DNA of 64,000 nt, taken from positions 40,673-104,672 of the forward strand of contig DASZOV010000124.1 in the NCBI GenBank assembly GCA_035550595.1, written 5' to 3'. Both the position numbers and the translations under genes were made by a program. The notes under the pieces were generated by a model. The model searched no databases. It saw only the letters and a program-made list of their open reading frames with translations, and was not told the DNA's origin. This stretch comes from CALFMR01 sp035550595 (GTDB lineage Bacteria > Acidobacteriota > Vicinamibacteria > Vicinamibacterales > SCN-69-37). Below, in pieces: positions 1-8,743 of this stretch (positions are counted from its first letter, which is position 1; each line of letters starts with the position of its first letter).

Positions 1-183
1 CGACCTGGAACGCCTCGTGGGAGGGCGGCTCCACGACGCGACCCGTCGCGTCCGGATGCTTTCCTTTTTCACGAGGCCATACACGCCCGCGGGGGCGAGG
101 TCGACTGACCGTGCGCGGCGTCGTACGCTGGATCCTCATGTCCGGCGTCGGTCGACCGAGCCGGCAGGCGCGCGCCTCCGCTC
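1..183. other. Left edge, no gene assigned
   Basis: I cannot assign this stretch. A plus-strand frame open from the window edge ends in a TGA at 185-187 that overlaps the GTG start of metE as GTGA, the coupling pattern seen elsewhere in this window, and its first third has GC-rich third positions. A second plus frame closes at 106-108, and a minus-strand frame starting with GTG near base 88 is also open to the edge. None gives a recognisable protein. No riboswitch or clear promoter for metE is visible here. Confidence 0.3.
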
Positions 184-2520
184 GTGAAGGAGCATCCGTT
201 CGTGCCTGTCCCGTCGACCTGTCTCGGCTTTCCCCGTATCGGACGCCATCGCGAGCTGAAACGCGCGCTCGAAGCCTACTGGGCCGGCCGCGCGACCGCC
301 GATCACCTACTCGACACGGCCGCGCACATCAGACGCGAACACTGGACCGCGATGCACGAGGCAGGTCTTCGCGAGGTGCCAGTCGGCGACTTCGCGCTCT
401 ACGACCACGTGCTGGACGCGGCGGTGCTCGTCGGCGCCATTCCGAGACGCTACACGGCCGTCGACGATCCACTCGCGCGCTATTTCGCCATGGCGCGCGG
501 ACTGCAGCGCCCGGATCTCGGCGTCGATCTCGCGGCGCTCGAGATGACGAAGTGGTTCGACACGAACTACCACTACATCGTCCCCGAGATCGCGGCCGGC
601 CAGACGTTCAGGCTCGATGCCGCATCGCTCTTCCAGCAGCTTGATGAAGCGCGCGCACTTGGCCTCGACGCTCGGCCGGTGCTCCTTGGGCCCGTGACGT
701 TCCTGCTCTTGTCCAAGTCCGCGGAGAGCCACGCTCACGACGTCACGCCGCTCGATGCGCTGCCGGCGCTCCTGCCGATCTACGAGGCGTTGCTCAGTGA
801 ACTGGCGTCACGTGGCGTCACGTCCGTGCAGCTCGACGAGCCGTGTCTCGTGCTCGATCTCGACGATCGCTCGCGCGCGGCCTGTCGCACGGCGTTCACC
901 GCGCTCACGAACGTGCCTGGACGCCCGCGGCTGCAACTCACGACGTACTTCGGCGCGATCGACGACAACCTCGAGCTCGCCCTCGCGTCGGGCTGCGACA
1001 CGCTGCACGTCGATCTGACGCGCGGAGCCGCCGACCTCGAGACCGTCTTTGCGCGTCTGCCGCGCACGATGTCGTTGTCGATGGGCGTCGTCGATGGACG
1101 CAACATCTGGCGCACCGACCTCGACGCCGCGCACGCGCTCGTCCACCGCGCGGTCGAGACGCTCGGCGCCAATCGCGTCGCCGTCTCGTCCTCGTGCTCG
1201 CTCCTGCACGCGCCAATCGACCTCGTGTCCGAATCGCACCTCGACGCGGAACTGACGAGCTGGTTGGCGTTTGCCGTGCAGAAGCTGTCGGAGATCGCCG
1301 CTGTCGCCGACACGGCCGACGCTCCTGTCCCACCTGACACACCAGCCTTCACTGCCGCACGTGCGGCCCTCGCCAGCCGTCGCGCCTCGCCACGAACGAA
1401 ACGGCCGGAGGTCCGAGCGCGAGCTGCTGCCGTCGATGCGTCGATGGAGCGCCGCAGCGAGCCCTTCCCCGCTCGCGCGGCGAAACAGGCTGCGCGTCTG
1501 CACCTCCCGCTGCTGCCGACGACGACCATCGGGTCGTTTCCGCAGACACGCGAGGTCCGCGATGCGCGGGCGGCCTGGCGGGACGGACGCATGAGCGGTC
1601 CTGACTACACGCGCTTCCTTCGGGACGCCATTCGCGCATGTGTCGAGCGGCAGGAGGCCATTGGCCTCGACGTGCTCGTCCACGGCGAGTTCGAGCGGAC
1701 CGACATGGTCGAGTACTTCGGCGCCGAGCTCGACGGCTTCGCCTTCACCGAGAACGGTTGGGTCCAAAGCTACGGCTCGCGCTCCGTCAAGCCGCCCGTG
1801 CTCTACGGCGACGTCATTCGCCGGCGGCCGATGACCGTCGACTGGTCGCGCTTCGCCCAGTCGCTCACCACGCGGCCGATGAAGGGCATGCTGACGGGCC
1901 CGGTCACGATTCTCCAATGGTCGTTCGTGCGCGACGACCAGTCGCGCGCCGAGACCTGCCGTCAGATCGCGCTCGCGCTTCGCGACGAAGTCGCCGATCT
2001 CGAAACCGCCGGCCTGGCCATCGTGCAGGTCGACGAGCCAGCCATTCGCGAGGGACTCCCGCTCCGCCGGCACGATCGGCCGGCGTATCTCGACTGGGCG
2101 GTCGCCGCCTTCCGGCTCGCGACGAGCGGTGCGGCATCCGACACGCAGATTCACACGCACATGTGCTACTCGGAGTTCGGCGACATGCTACCGGCCATCG
2201 CGGCCATGGACGCCGACGTCCTGTCGATCGAAAGCTCGCGGTCGCGCATGGAGCTCGTCGAGGACTTCGCCACGTTCAGCTATCCCAACGCGATCGGTCC
2301 AGGCGTGTACGACATCCACTCGCCGCGCGTGCCGACCGTCGACGAGATTAGTGCGCTCCTCGAGCGTGCCGCCGCGGTCATTCCCATCGAGCGGCTCTGG
2401 GTGAATCCGGACTGCGGCCTGAAGACACGCGGCTGGACGGAGGTCGAGGCAGCGCTCGCCAACATGGTCGCCGCCGCCCGGCGCAAGCGCGAAACGCTGG
2501 CACTCACTCCGCGCGCATGA
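184..2520 (+). CDS. metE: Cobalamin-independent methionine synthase MetE
   Basis: 5-Methyltetrahydropteroyltriglutamate-homocysteine methyltransferase, a cytoplasmic enzyme that makes the methionine thioether without vitamin B12. At 778 aa it is close to the usual ~755. The N-terminal barrel opens with LGFPRIG and RELK. The C-terminal catalytic barrel starts near residue 440 with LPTTTIGSFPQT. The zinc ligands are visible as HMCYSE (His659, Cys661) and NPDCGLKTRGW (Cys744), with constant spacing relative to the E. coli ligands. The start is GTG 184; a second in-frame GTG at 202 is also possible because the conserved part begins only at residue ~13. The 3' end overlaps the convergent permease gene by 17 bp. 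In many bacteria metE is controlled by a B12 riboswitch; none lies within the 183 bp available upstream. Confidence 0.97.
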   Translation: MKEHPFVPVPSTCLGFPRIGRHRELKRALEAYWAGRATADHLLDTAAHIRREHWTAMHEAGLREVPVGDFALYDHVLDAAVLVGAIPRRYTAVDDPLARYFAMARGLQRPDLGVDLAALEMTKWFDTNYHYIVPEIAAGQTFRLDAASLFQQLDEARALGLDARPVLLGPVTFLLLSKSAESHAHDVTPLDALPALLPIYEALLSELASRGVTSVQLDEPCLVLDLDDRSRAACRTAFTALTNVPGRPRLQLTTYFGAIDDNLELALASGCDTLHVDLTRGAADLETVFARLPRTMSLSMGVVDGRNIWRTDLDAAHALVHRAVETLGANRVAVSSSCSLLHAPIDLVSESHLDAELTSWLAFAVQKLSEIAAVADTADAPVPPDTPAFTAARAALASRRASPRTKRPEVRARAAAVDASMERRSEPFPARAAKQAARLHLPLLPTTTIGSFPQTREVRDARAAWRDGRMSGPDYTRFLRDAIRACVERQEAIGLDVLVHGEFERTDMVEYFGAELDGFAFTENGWVQSYGSRSVKPPVLYGDVIRRRPMTVDWSRFAQSLTTRPMKGMLTGPVTILQWSFVRDDQSRAETCRQIALALRDEVADLETAGLAIVQVDEPAIREGLPLRRHDRPAYLDWAVAAFRLATSGAASDTQIHTHMCYSEFGDMLPAIAAMDADVLSIESSRSRMELVEDFATFSYPNAIGPGVYDIHSPRVPTVDEISALLERAAAVIPIERLWVNPDCGLKTRGWTEVEAALANMVAAARRKRETLALTPRA

Positions 2521-5245
2521 CGACCATCGCGTCGACCTCTGTCGCACGCCGCGCCGGCCACCAGGCGGCAACGAGCGCGGCGACCGCGACAACTCCTCCG
2601 ACGACGATGTAGGTCAGGGGATCGCCGGGCCGTACCTCGTACAACCATGCGGTCAGTGTGCGTGAGGCGCCGAGCGAGATCGCGAGGCCCACGACGAGGC
2701 CGACCATCGTCAATCCGAACGCACGGCGCACGATCATCGCGCGCACGGCCGCGGGGCTGGCGCCGAGCGCCAGCCGAATGCCGATCTCGCGCCGCTCCTG
2801 CGCGACCGCGTAGGAGAGCGCGCCGTACAGACCCAGCAGCGCGACGAGAAACGCCGTCGCGGCGAACGCGACACAGATGGTCAGCATGAAGCGTCGCCAG
2901 GCCAGCCACTGCCCCGTGACGTCGTCCATTGTCGAGAACTCGGTCGGCAGTTCGGGATCGATCGCGCGCACGATCGCGCGCGCCGGCGCGGCCAGCATCG
3001 CGGTCGTGCCGGTCGTGTGCATCACGATCGACAGCGTGCGATCCGGACGCTGGCGATAACACGTGTAGACGATCGCCCGCGGCGGCGTGTCGAGTCCCTC
3101 GTCGCGGACGTCGCCGACGATGCCGACGATCGTCAGCGGCCGAAGATCGCCGTCCATGTTGCCGAAGTCGATGCGCTGGCCAATCGGATCCTGTCCGGGC
3201 CAGCGCGAGCGCGCCAGCGACTCGCTGATGAGCGCGACGTGTGGCGCGGCCAACGTGTCACGTTCGTCGAACAGCCGGCCGCGCACGAGCGGAATGCCCA
3301 TCGCGCGAAAGTAACCCTCGCTCGCCACGCGGTAGCCGGCATACCCGCCCGGCTGATTCGGGTCGCTCCAGATGTGCCAGAGCGATGACAGATCGCGACG
3401 TGCGATGGCGGCGCCAAACGCCGACACGTCCGACGTGCCCGTGAACACGAGAAAGCCGCCGCTGGCCGTATTGCCCGTGAGAGGCATCGCGTCGACGACA
3501 CCGACCGCGTCGGCGCCCGGCATCGATCGCAGCCTGGCGGCGATCTCGTCGACCTGCTGCACACGCCGGGCTTTCGCGCCGTCGTCGGCTTCCGGCGGAA
3601 AGAAGCCGTGGTCCTCGACCGGCGGCTGGTACAACCGGATCGCCGCGACGCCGTCAGATCGAAAGCCCGGGTCGGTGTCGACGAGTCGCATCAGGCTGCG
3701 GGTCAACAGTCCCGCTCCAACGAGCAACGCGACGCTTGCCGCGAGCTGACCGACGACGAGCACACCCCGCAGACGATGCGACGTCACGGCGCGCGTGGCG
3801 CCGGGCTCCTGACGCAGTGCGGCGGTCCCAACGGCCGAGGTTGCACGCCAGGCAGCCAGACCACCGACCACCAGTCCGACAACGGCAGCAGCGGCAAGAA
3901 CTGCGAGGACGACGGGCCAGGCGACGTCGAGCTCGCCGGCCCGCGGCAGCATACGTGGCGCGGTGACGCGAAGCACGTTCGTACTCCACACGGCCACAGC
4001 CACCGCCAACACGCCGGCGGCCAACGCCATGAGCAGCGTCTCGACGCCGATGTGCCGCACGATGCGCCAGCGGCCGGCGCCAAGCGCCAGCCGCAGCGCC
4101 ACTTCACGGCCGCGCGCGGCGGCCCGCGCGAGGAGCAGATTGAGGACGTTCGCGCAGACGATGAGCAGCAGGAACGACGCAGCACCGAGGAGCATCCAGA
4201 GCGCCGGACGCACGTCGCCGACGAGATGGTCCTGCAGACGCGTCACGTCGGCGTCTCGCATGCTGGTGTCCGAGCCGTACTGGACGGCGAGGCGTCGAGC
4301 GATCGACGACAGATCGTCGCGGGCGCGTTCCAGAGAGACGCCGGGAGCCAGCCGGCCGAGTGCGTAGGAATTCCGTCCTGTTCGGCCCGAGGGATGTTCG
4401 CGCCACTGCTCAGTCGACGCCCAGATGTCCGTGCCCGCGGGAAACGCGAACCCCGTCGGCATGACACCGACGACCGTACACAAGACGTCACCAACCCGCA
4501 GGGCCGCGCCGGCGAGATCGGCCCGGTCGCCGAAGTGCTCTCGCCAGAAGGCGGCGCTCACGACGGCCACCGGCGGCGCGCCGAAATGCGACTCGGCGGG
4601 AAGAAACGCGCGGCCGCGCGACGGCTGCACGCCGATGACGTCGAAGAATGGCTGAGAAACGGAGGCGACGCTCGCGAGCAGCGCCTCGCCGCCCACCATG
4701 ATCGACACGCGGTCGCCATTCTGATACTGGGCGAACACCGACAGACTGTGATTCTGCGCGCCGAGATCCTCGAAATTCGGATCCGACACCATGACGCGCG
4801 CACCCTTCGCCGTCAGTTCGGAGACCTGCACGATGCGGCTCGCGTCTGGATATGGCAGCGGCCGCAGCAGGACGTCATAGACGACGGTGAAGAGGACGGC
4901 ACCGGCGCCGAGCCCCATGGCCAGCGTCAGCACGACGACGGCGGCGAACCCCGGCGTCCGGCGGAGCCCACGCCAGCCGATCCGCACGTCGCGTGCGACG
5001 TCGTCGACAAGCGGCAGCCCGCGGCGTTCGCGCACGGCCTCGATGGACGGCACGAGCGCACCGACGCGACCGACGGCCGCGCGTCTCGCGGCCTCCGGAC
5101 TGTAGCCGTGCCGCTGCAGCCGTTCGGCTTCGAGATCGAGGTGCAGCCGCAGCTCGTCCTCGAGATCACGATCGGCCCGCGCCGGCCGCAGCGTGTTCCA
5201 CAACCGCGCGAGCCACGCCCGAACGGCACCGGAACTCGACCGCAT
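2504..5245 (-). CDS. ADOP-type FtsX/MacB-like permease
   Basis: Large membrane protein of 913 aa of the acidobacterial orphan-permease type. It has an N-terminal soluble helical segment (about residues 1-75, with DLEDELRLHLDLEAERL), a first TM helix near residue 90, a MacB-like periplasmic domain (about 110-330), an FtsX domain with three TM helices (about 350-460), a second periplasmic region and a C-terminal FtsX domain (about 785-905). It carries no ATPase domain, and no MacB-like ATPase lies next to it, so its partner and substrate are unknown. It has a strong ribosome site (GGAGGAG just upstream of ATG 5245). It is clearly more divergent from the two tandem permeases at 18-24 kb than those are from each other. 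Function is inferred from family only. Confidence 0.9.
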   Translation of the reverse strand: MRSSSGAVRAWLARLWNTLRPARADRDLEDELRLHLDLEAERLQRHGYSPEAARRAAVGRVGALVPSIEAVRERRGLPLVDDVARDVRIGWRGLRRTPGFAAVVVLTLAMGLGAGAVLFTVVYDVLLRPLPYPDASRIVQVSELTAKGARVMVSDPNFEDLGAQNHSLSVFAQYQNGDRVSIMVGGEALLASVASVSQPFFDVIGVQPSRGRAFLPAESHFGAPPVAVVSAAFWREHFGDRADLAGAALRVGDVLCTVVGVMPTGFAFPAGTDIWASTEQWREHPSGRTGRNSYALGRLAPGVSLERARDDLSSIARRLAVQYGSDTSMRDADVTRLQDHLVGDVRPALWMLLGAASFLLLIVCANVLNLLLARAAARGREVALRLALGAGRWRIVRHIGVETLLMALAAGVLAVAVAVWSTNVLRVTAPRMLPRAGELDVAWPVVLAVLAAAAVVGLVVGGLAAWRATSAVGTAALRQEPGATRAVTSHRLRGVLVVGQLAASVALLVGAGLLTRSLMRLVDTDPGFRSDGVAAIRLYQPPVEDHGFFPPEADDGAKARRVQQVDEIAARLRSMPGADAVGVVDAMPLTGNTASGGFLVFTGTSDVSAFGAAIARRDLSSLWHIWSDPNQPGGYAGYRVASEGYFRAMGIPLVRGRLFDERDTLAAPHVALISESLARSRWPGQDPIGQRIDFGNMDGDLRPLTIVGIVGDVRDEGLDTPPRAIVYTCYRQRPDRTLSIVMHTTGTTAMLAAPARAIVRAIDPELPTEFSTMDDVTGQWLAWRRFMLTICVAFAATAFLVALLGLYGALSYAVAQERREIGIRLALGASPAAVRAMIVRRAFGLTMVGLVVGLAISLGASRTLTAWLYEVRPGDPLTYIVVGGVVAVAALVAAWWPARRATEVDAMVVMRAE

Positions 5246-5273
5246 GCGCTCCTCCTATCCGACGTTCGAATGG

Positions 5274-5303
5274 AGCGTAGCCGAGGCTTTATTGTGTTGT
5301 CAA
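5274..5303 (-). promoter_or_regulatory. Candidate sigma-70 promoter of the permease gene
   Basis: On the minus strand a perfect TTGACA (5303-5298) is followed after 18 bases by TACGCT (5279-5274), placing a start about 25-30 bases upstream of the permease ATG at 5245. The -35 match is perfect and the -10 match is partial. Not experimentally supported. Confidence 0.45.
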
Positions 5304-5329
5304 ATAGAGACGGGGCGTCGCTGGCCCTG

Positions 5330-5543
5330 TCATCTTCTTTGCAGCGGCGCGGGGGGCCGCTGTCGCTCTCTTCGGTGCAGCGAGGTCTGCGCGGCGTGAC
5401 AGTCGTCTTCTTTGCAGTGGCGCGGGGCCCCACCCCCGCGCTACGCGCTTCGGCGCCTCACTACGTTCGGGCCTTGCGGTGTCATCTTTTTTCATTTGGT
5501 TTGCATTGTCCCCCTTCGCGATCTTCGCAACTTCGCGTGAGGC
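5330..5543 (+). repeat. Intergenic composite repeat, copy A
   Basis: Non-coding stretch built of blocks that recur in the same order at 29094-29314: TCTTCTTTGCAGTG (5402-5418, with a second copy from 5330), a GCGGG.CCCCACCCCCGC block (5421-5440), GCGGTGTCATCTTTT (5476-5490), and a 31-base block beginning CCTTCGCGATCTTCGC (5513-5543) that matches 29284-29314 with two differences. Spacing between blocks differs between the copies. No open frame with plausible codon use runs through it. Confidence 0.7.
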
Positions 5544-5574
5544 TTCCAGCCTGTCCTTTTTTTCTCGTTCTGCC

Positions 5575-5608
5575 TTGACATCCCCTCCCCCCAGCCCCAA
5601 TATCTAGG
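5575..5608 (+). promoter_or_regulatory. Candidate promoter of the riboswitch-nrdAB transcript
   Basis: TTGACA (5575-5580) is a perfect -35. The best -10 candidates are AATATC (18-base spacer) and TATCTA (20-base spacer), just before the riboswitch P1 strand at 5611. The same bases form CCCCAATATCTAGG (5595-5608), loosely like an NrdR box, but I see no convincing second box at helical spacing. Confidence 0.4.
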
Positions 5609-5610
5609 CC

Positions 5611-5798
5611 ATCATGGTCGTCCGACCCCACGATGTCGGGCGTGAAGAGGGAATCCGGTGCGCCGCTCGGGCGGCAAAGCCGGAGCTGACTCCGCAACTG
5701 TAAGCGGTGAGCCGTTCGTCGATGTTCTGCCACTGGCCTCGTGCCGGGAAGGCTGGACGAGACGGTGACGACCCGCGAGCCAGGAGACCTGCCGTGAT
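5611..5798 (+). ncRNA. Cobalamin (B12) riboswitch upstream of nrdAB
   Basis: The AdoCbl-class aptamer is recognisable in order. P1 pairs ATCATGG (5611-5617) with CCGTGAT (5792-5798). GAAGAGGGAATCCGGTG follows at 5644-5660, then the CCGCAACTGTAAGCGG segment (5692-5707), CCACTGG (5730-5736), GGGAAGGC (5746-5753), and the 3' B12 box GCCAGGAGACCTGCC (5779-5793). Between the aptamer and the nrdA ATG lie two hairpins: 5811-5830 (CTCGGG/CCCGAG) and 5841-5862 (perfect 8-bp GCCGTGCC/GGCACGGC with a 6-base loop). No U-tract follows, so whether control is transcriptional or translational is not clear. By family knowledge B12 binding should switch the genes off, giving B12-repressed synthesis of the B12-independent reductase. 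Confidence 0.95.
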
Positions 5799-5840
5799 CG
5801 AAAGCACGTCCTCGGGCGGGGTGCCCCGAGCGGCGCGATG

Positions 5841-5862
5841 GCCGTGCCGGCCCTGGCACGGC
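5841..5862 (+). terminator. Hairpin in the riboswitch expression platform
   Basis: Perfect 8-bp stem with the six-base loop GGCCCT, 36 bases before the GGAGG (5898-5902) of nrdA. It lacks a U-tract, so it could be a Rho-type or translational element rather than an intrinsic terminator. Its role is inferred from position only. Confidence 0.4.
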
Positions 5863-5908
5863 GTCGCGTAGTCGTCTCGCGCACCGTCCGCCCCATCGGA
5901 GGTTCGCG

Positions 5909-8743
5909 ATGTCTCAGTCGGCTGCGCTCGTCTCGTCTCCACCCGCCGGAATCCCTGCCGCGCCGCCACCCGCGGCCGCGCCTGCGCTCTACGTCATTCG
6001 CCGCATGGGCACGCGTTCGCCATGGGACGCGACGAAGATCGCCGCGGCCATGACCAAGGCGTTCCTTGCCGTCGAAGGCGAGGGCGCGTTGGGATCGACG
6101 CGGGTCCACGAGGTCGTCGCCGCGCTGACACGGCAGGTGGCCGACTCGCTCGAGCGGCGGTCGGACGGCTCACGCGCGCTGCACATCGAAGACATCCAGG
6201 ACCAGGTGGAGCTGGCGCTGATGCGCGCCGGACACCACAAGGTCGCGCGCGCCTATGTGCTCTATCGCGAGTCGCGCGCCGAAGCGCGCCGTGCCGCGGC
6301 CGAGACGACGCCGCGTGCGTATCGCGTCCGACAGGTGGACGGCACGCTCGTGCCGCTCGATCGTGAGGCCTGGCGGCGGAGTCTCGAGGCGGCCTGCCGC
6401 GGGCTCGCATCGGTGTCGGCCGATCGCGTGCTCGAGACCGCCGAACCGAACATCTACGACGAGATCGCCGAAGCCGACCTGATGGTCGCCTCCACGCTCG
6501 CGGCCCGCGCGCTCATCGATCGCCAGCCGGAATACACCTACGTCAGCGCGCGTCTCCTGCTCGCGTCGCTCGCGGTCGAAGCGCTCGGCTTCGTCCAGGG
6601 CGAAGCGCCGAGCCCGATGGCGTTCAGCATCGATCGACTCGAGGACGAATACCGGGCCTACTTCCCCGCGTACATCCAGCGCGCGATCGATCTCGAGCTG
6701 GCCGCGCCTGAGCTCGCCTCGTTCGATCTCGATCGACTGGCCGCCGCGATCCGCCCCGAGCGCGATCGGCAGTTCCAACTGCTGGGCCTGCAGACGCTCT
6801 ACGATCGCTACTTCCTGCACCACGACGGCGTGCGATTCGAGCTGCCGCAGGCCTTCTTCCTGCGTGTGGCCATGGGCCTGGCACTCAACGAGCCGGACCG
6901 CGAGGCGCGTGCCATCGAGTTCTACGACCTGCTGTCGTCGTTCGACTTCATGTGCTCGACGCCGACGCTCTTCAACGCGGGCACGCGTCGGCCGCAACTC
7001 TCGTCGTGCTTCCTCACGACGGTGAGCGACGACCTCCCGGGCATCTTCAAGGCCATCAGCGACAACGCGCTGCTCTCGAAGTACGCCGGCGGGCTCGGCA
7101 ACGACTGGACGCGCGTGCGCGGCCTCGGTGCGGCCATCAAAGGCACCAACGGCCGCTCCCAGGGCGTCGTTCCTTTCCTGAAGATCGCGAACGACACGGC
7201 CATCGCCGTCAACCAGGGCGGCAAGCGCAAGGGCGCGGTGTGCGCGTATCTCGAGGTGTGGCACGTCGACATCGAGGAGTTCCTCGACCTGCGCAAGAAC
7301 ACGGGCGACGACCGCCGGCGCACGCACGACATGCACACGGCAGCCTGGATTCCCGATCTCTTCATGCAGCGCGTCGAGGCCGACGCGGAATGGACGTTGT
7401 TCTCGCCGGACGAAGTGCCCGACCTGCACGATCGCACCGGCTGCGCATTCGCGGAGGCGTATGTCGCCGCCGAGGCACGCGCGGACCGCGGCGAACTGCG
7501 CGTCTTCCGCCGGATGCGCGCCGTCGATCTCTGGCGCCGGCTTCTGACGATGCTGTTCGAGACGGGGCACCCGTGGGTGACGTTCAAGGACGCGTGCAAT
7601 CTTCGCTCGCCGCAGCAGCACACCGGCGTCGTCCACTCGTCGAATCTGTGCACCGAAATCACGCTCAACACGTCGGACGAGGAAGTCGCCGTGTGCAATC
7701 TCGGGTCGATCAACCTCGCCGCGCACGTCACGCCCGACGGACTCGACGAGGCGAAGCTCGCGCGGACGGTGGCGACGGCCGTGCGCATGCTCGACAACGT
7801 GATCGACGTGAACTTCTACACGATTCCCGAGGCGCATCGATCGAACGTGCGCCATCGGCCGGTCGGCCTCGGCCTCATGGGCTTCCAGGACGCGCTGCAC
7901 ACGCTCCGTGTGCCCTACGCGTCGGATGCGGCCGTCGCCTTTGCCGACACGAGCATGGAAGCGATCGCCTTCCATGCGATCGCGGCGTCCGCGGATCTGG
8001 CCGCCGAACGCGGCCGCTATGCGTCGTTCGACGGCTCGCTCTGGAGCCAGGGCGTGCTGCCGATCGACTCACTCGATCGGTTGGCCGAGGCGCGCAATCC
8101 CGGCGATCTCGAGGTCGATCGCTCGCGCCGCCTCGACTGGGACGCGCTGCGAACACGCGTGCGCACGGGCGGCCTGCGCCACTCGAACATCATGGCGATC
8201 GCGCCGACCGCGACGATCTCGAACATCTGCGGCGTCAGCCCGTCGATCGAGCCGACGTTCCAGAACCTCTACGTCAAGGCCAACATGTCGGGCAACTTCA
8301 CGGTCGTCAATCACGCACTCGTGCACGACCTCGAAGCGCGCGGCCTGTGGGACGACGTGATGGTCAACGATCTCAAGTACTACGACGGGAGCCTGGCCGC
8401 CATCGCGCGCGTGCCACGCGATCTCGCTGAGCTCTACGCGACGGCGTTCGAGATCGATCCCGAATGGCTCATTCGTGCGGGCGCGCGGCGACAAAAGTGG
8501 ATCGACCAGGCTCAGTCGCTCAACCTATACGTCGCCGAGCCCAGCGGACGCCGGCTCGATGCCATCTACCGCCTCGCGTGGCGATCGGGACTGAAGACGA
8601 CGTATTACCTGCGGTCTCGAGGCGCGACACACGTCGAGCGCAGCACGCTCGACGGACCGGATCGACGGTTGAATGCCGTCGCCGTTCCCACGAACGGTGC
8701 AACGTGCACGCTCGGCGATCCGAACTGCGAGGCCTGCCAGTGA
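5909..8743 (+). CDS. nrdA: Ribonucleotide reductase class I large subunit NrdA, two ATP-cones
   Basis: Reduces ribonucleoside diphosphates to deoxyribonucleotides together with NrdB. It has 944 aa against ~760 in E. coli; the extra length is mainly a second ATP-cone. Cone 1 spans about residues 28-125, and cone 2 about 138-232; cone 2 aligns with the single E. coli cone. Active-site residues are visible: Cys367 (SSCFL), NLCTEI with Cys581 and Glu583, Cys596 (VCNLGSINL), the YY radical-transfer pair in TYYLRSR, and a C-terminal CEAC redox pair. The start is ATG with GGAGG six bases upstream. The stop overlaps nrdB as GTGA. A B12 riboswitch precedes the gene. Tandem cones suggest dATP-controlled oligomerisation (family knowledge). 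Confidence 0.97.
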   Translation: MSQSAALVSSPPAGIPAAPPPAAAPALYVIRRMGTRSPWDATKIAAAMTKAFLAVEGEGALGSTRVHEVVAALTRQVADSLERRSDGSRALHIEDIQDQVELALMRAGHHKVARAYVLYRESRAEARRAAAETTPRAYRVRQVDGTLVPLDREAWRRSLEAACRGLASVSADRVLETAEPNIYDEIAEADLMVASTLAARALIDRQPEYTYVSARLLLASLAVEALGFVQGEAPSPMAFSIDRLEDEYRAYFPAYIQRAIDLELAAPELASFDLDRLAAAIRPERDRQFQLLGLQTLYDRYFLHHDGVRFELPQAFFLRVAMGLALNEPDREARAIEFYDLLSSFDFMCSTPTLFNAGTRRPQLSSCFLTTVSDDLPGIFKAISDNALLSKYAGGLGNDWTRVRGLGAAIKGTNGRSQGVVPFLKIANDTAIAVNQGGKRKGAVCAYLEVWHVDIEEFLDLRKNTGDDRRRTHDMHTAAWIPDLFMQRVEADAEWTLFSPDEVPDLHDRTGCAFAEAYVAAEARADRGELRVFRRMRAVDLWRRLLTMLFETGHPWVTFKDACNLRSPQQHTGVVHSSNLCTEITLNTSDEEVAVCNLGSINLAAHVTPDGLDEAKLARTVATAVRMLDNVIDVNFYTIPEAHRSNVRHRPVGLGLMGFQDALHTLRVPYASDAAVAFADTSMEAIAFHAIAASADLAAERGRYASFDGSLWSQGVLPIDSLDRLAEARNPGDLEVDRSRRLDWDALRTRVRTGGLRHSNIMAIAPTATISNICGVSPSIEPTFQNLYVKANMSGNFTVVNHALVHDLEARGLWDDVMVNDLKYYDGSLAAIARVPRDLAELYATAFEIDPEWLIRAGARRQKWIDQAQSLNLYVAEPSGRRLDAIYRLAWRSGLKTTYYLRSRGATHVERSTLDGPDRRLNAVAVPTNGATCTLGDPNCEACQ

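Noticed and set aside
3608..5578. 656-codon plus-strand open frame opposite the first permease, running into the intergenic repeats
   Set aside because: Charged low-complexity translation, no ribosome site, extends through non-coding repeats; a GC-driven shadow frame.
5595..5640. Pair of NrdR boxes before nrdAB (CCCCAATATCTAGG and CCCCACGATGTCGGG)
   Set aside because: Only the first is loosely NrdR-like; the second is the hairpin CCGAC/GTCGG inside the riboswitch leader.
6170..7975. 601-codon minus-strand open frame opposite nrdA
   Set aside because: nrdA carries all catalytic residues on the plus strand; the antisense frame has only shadow composition.
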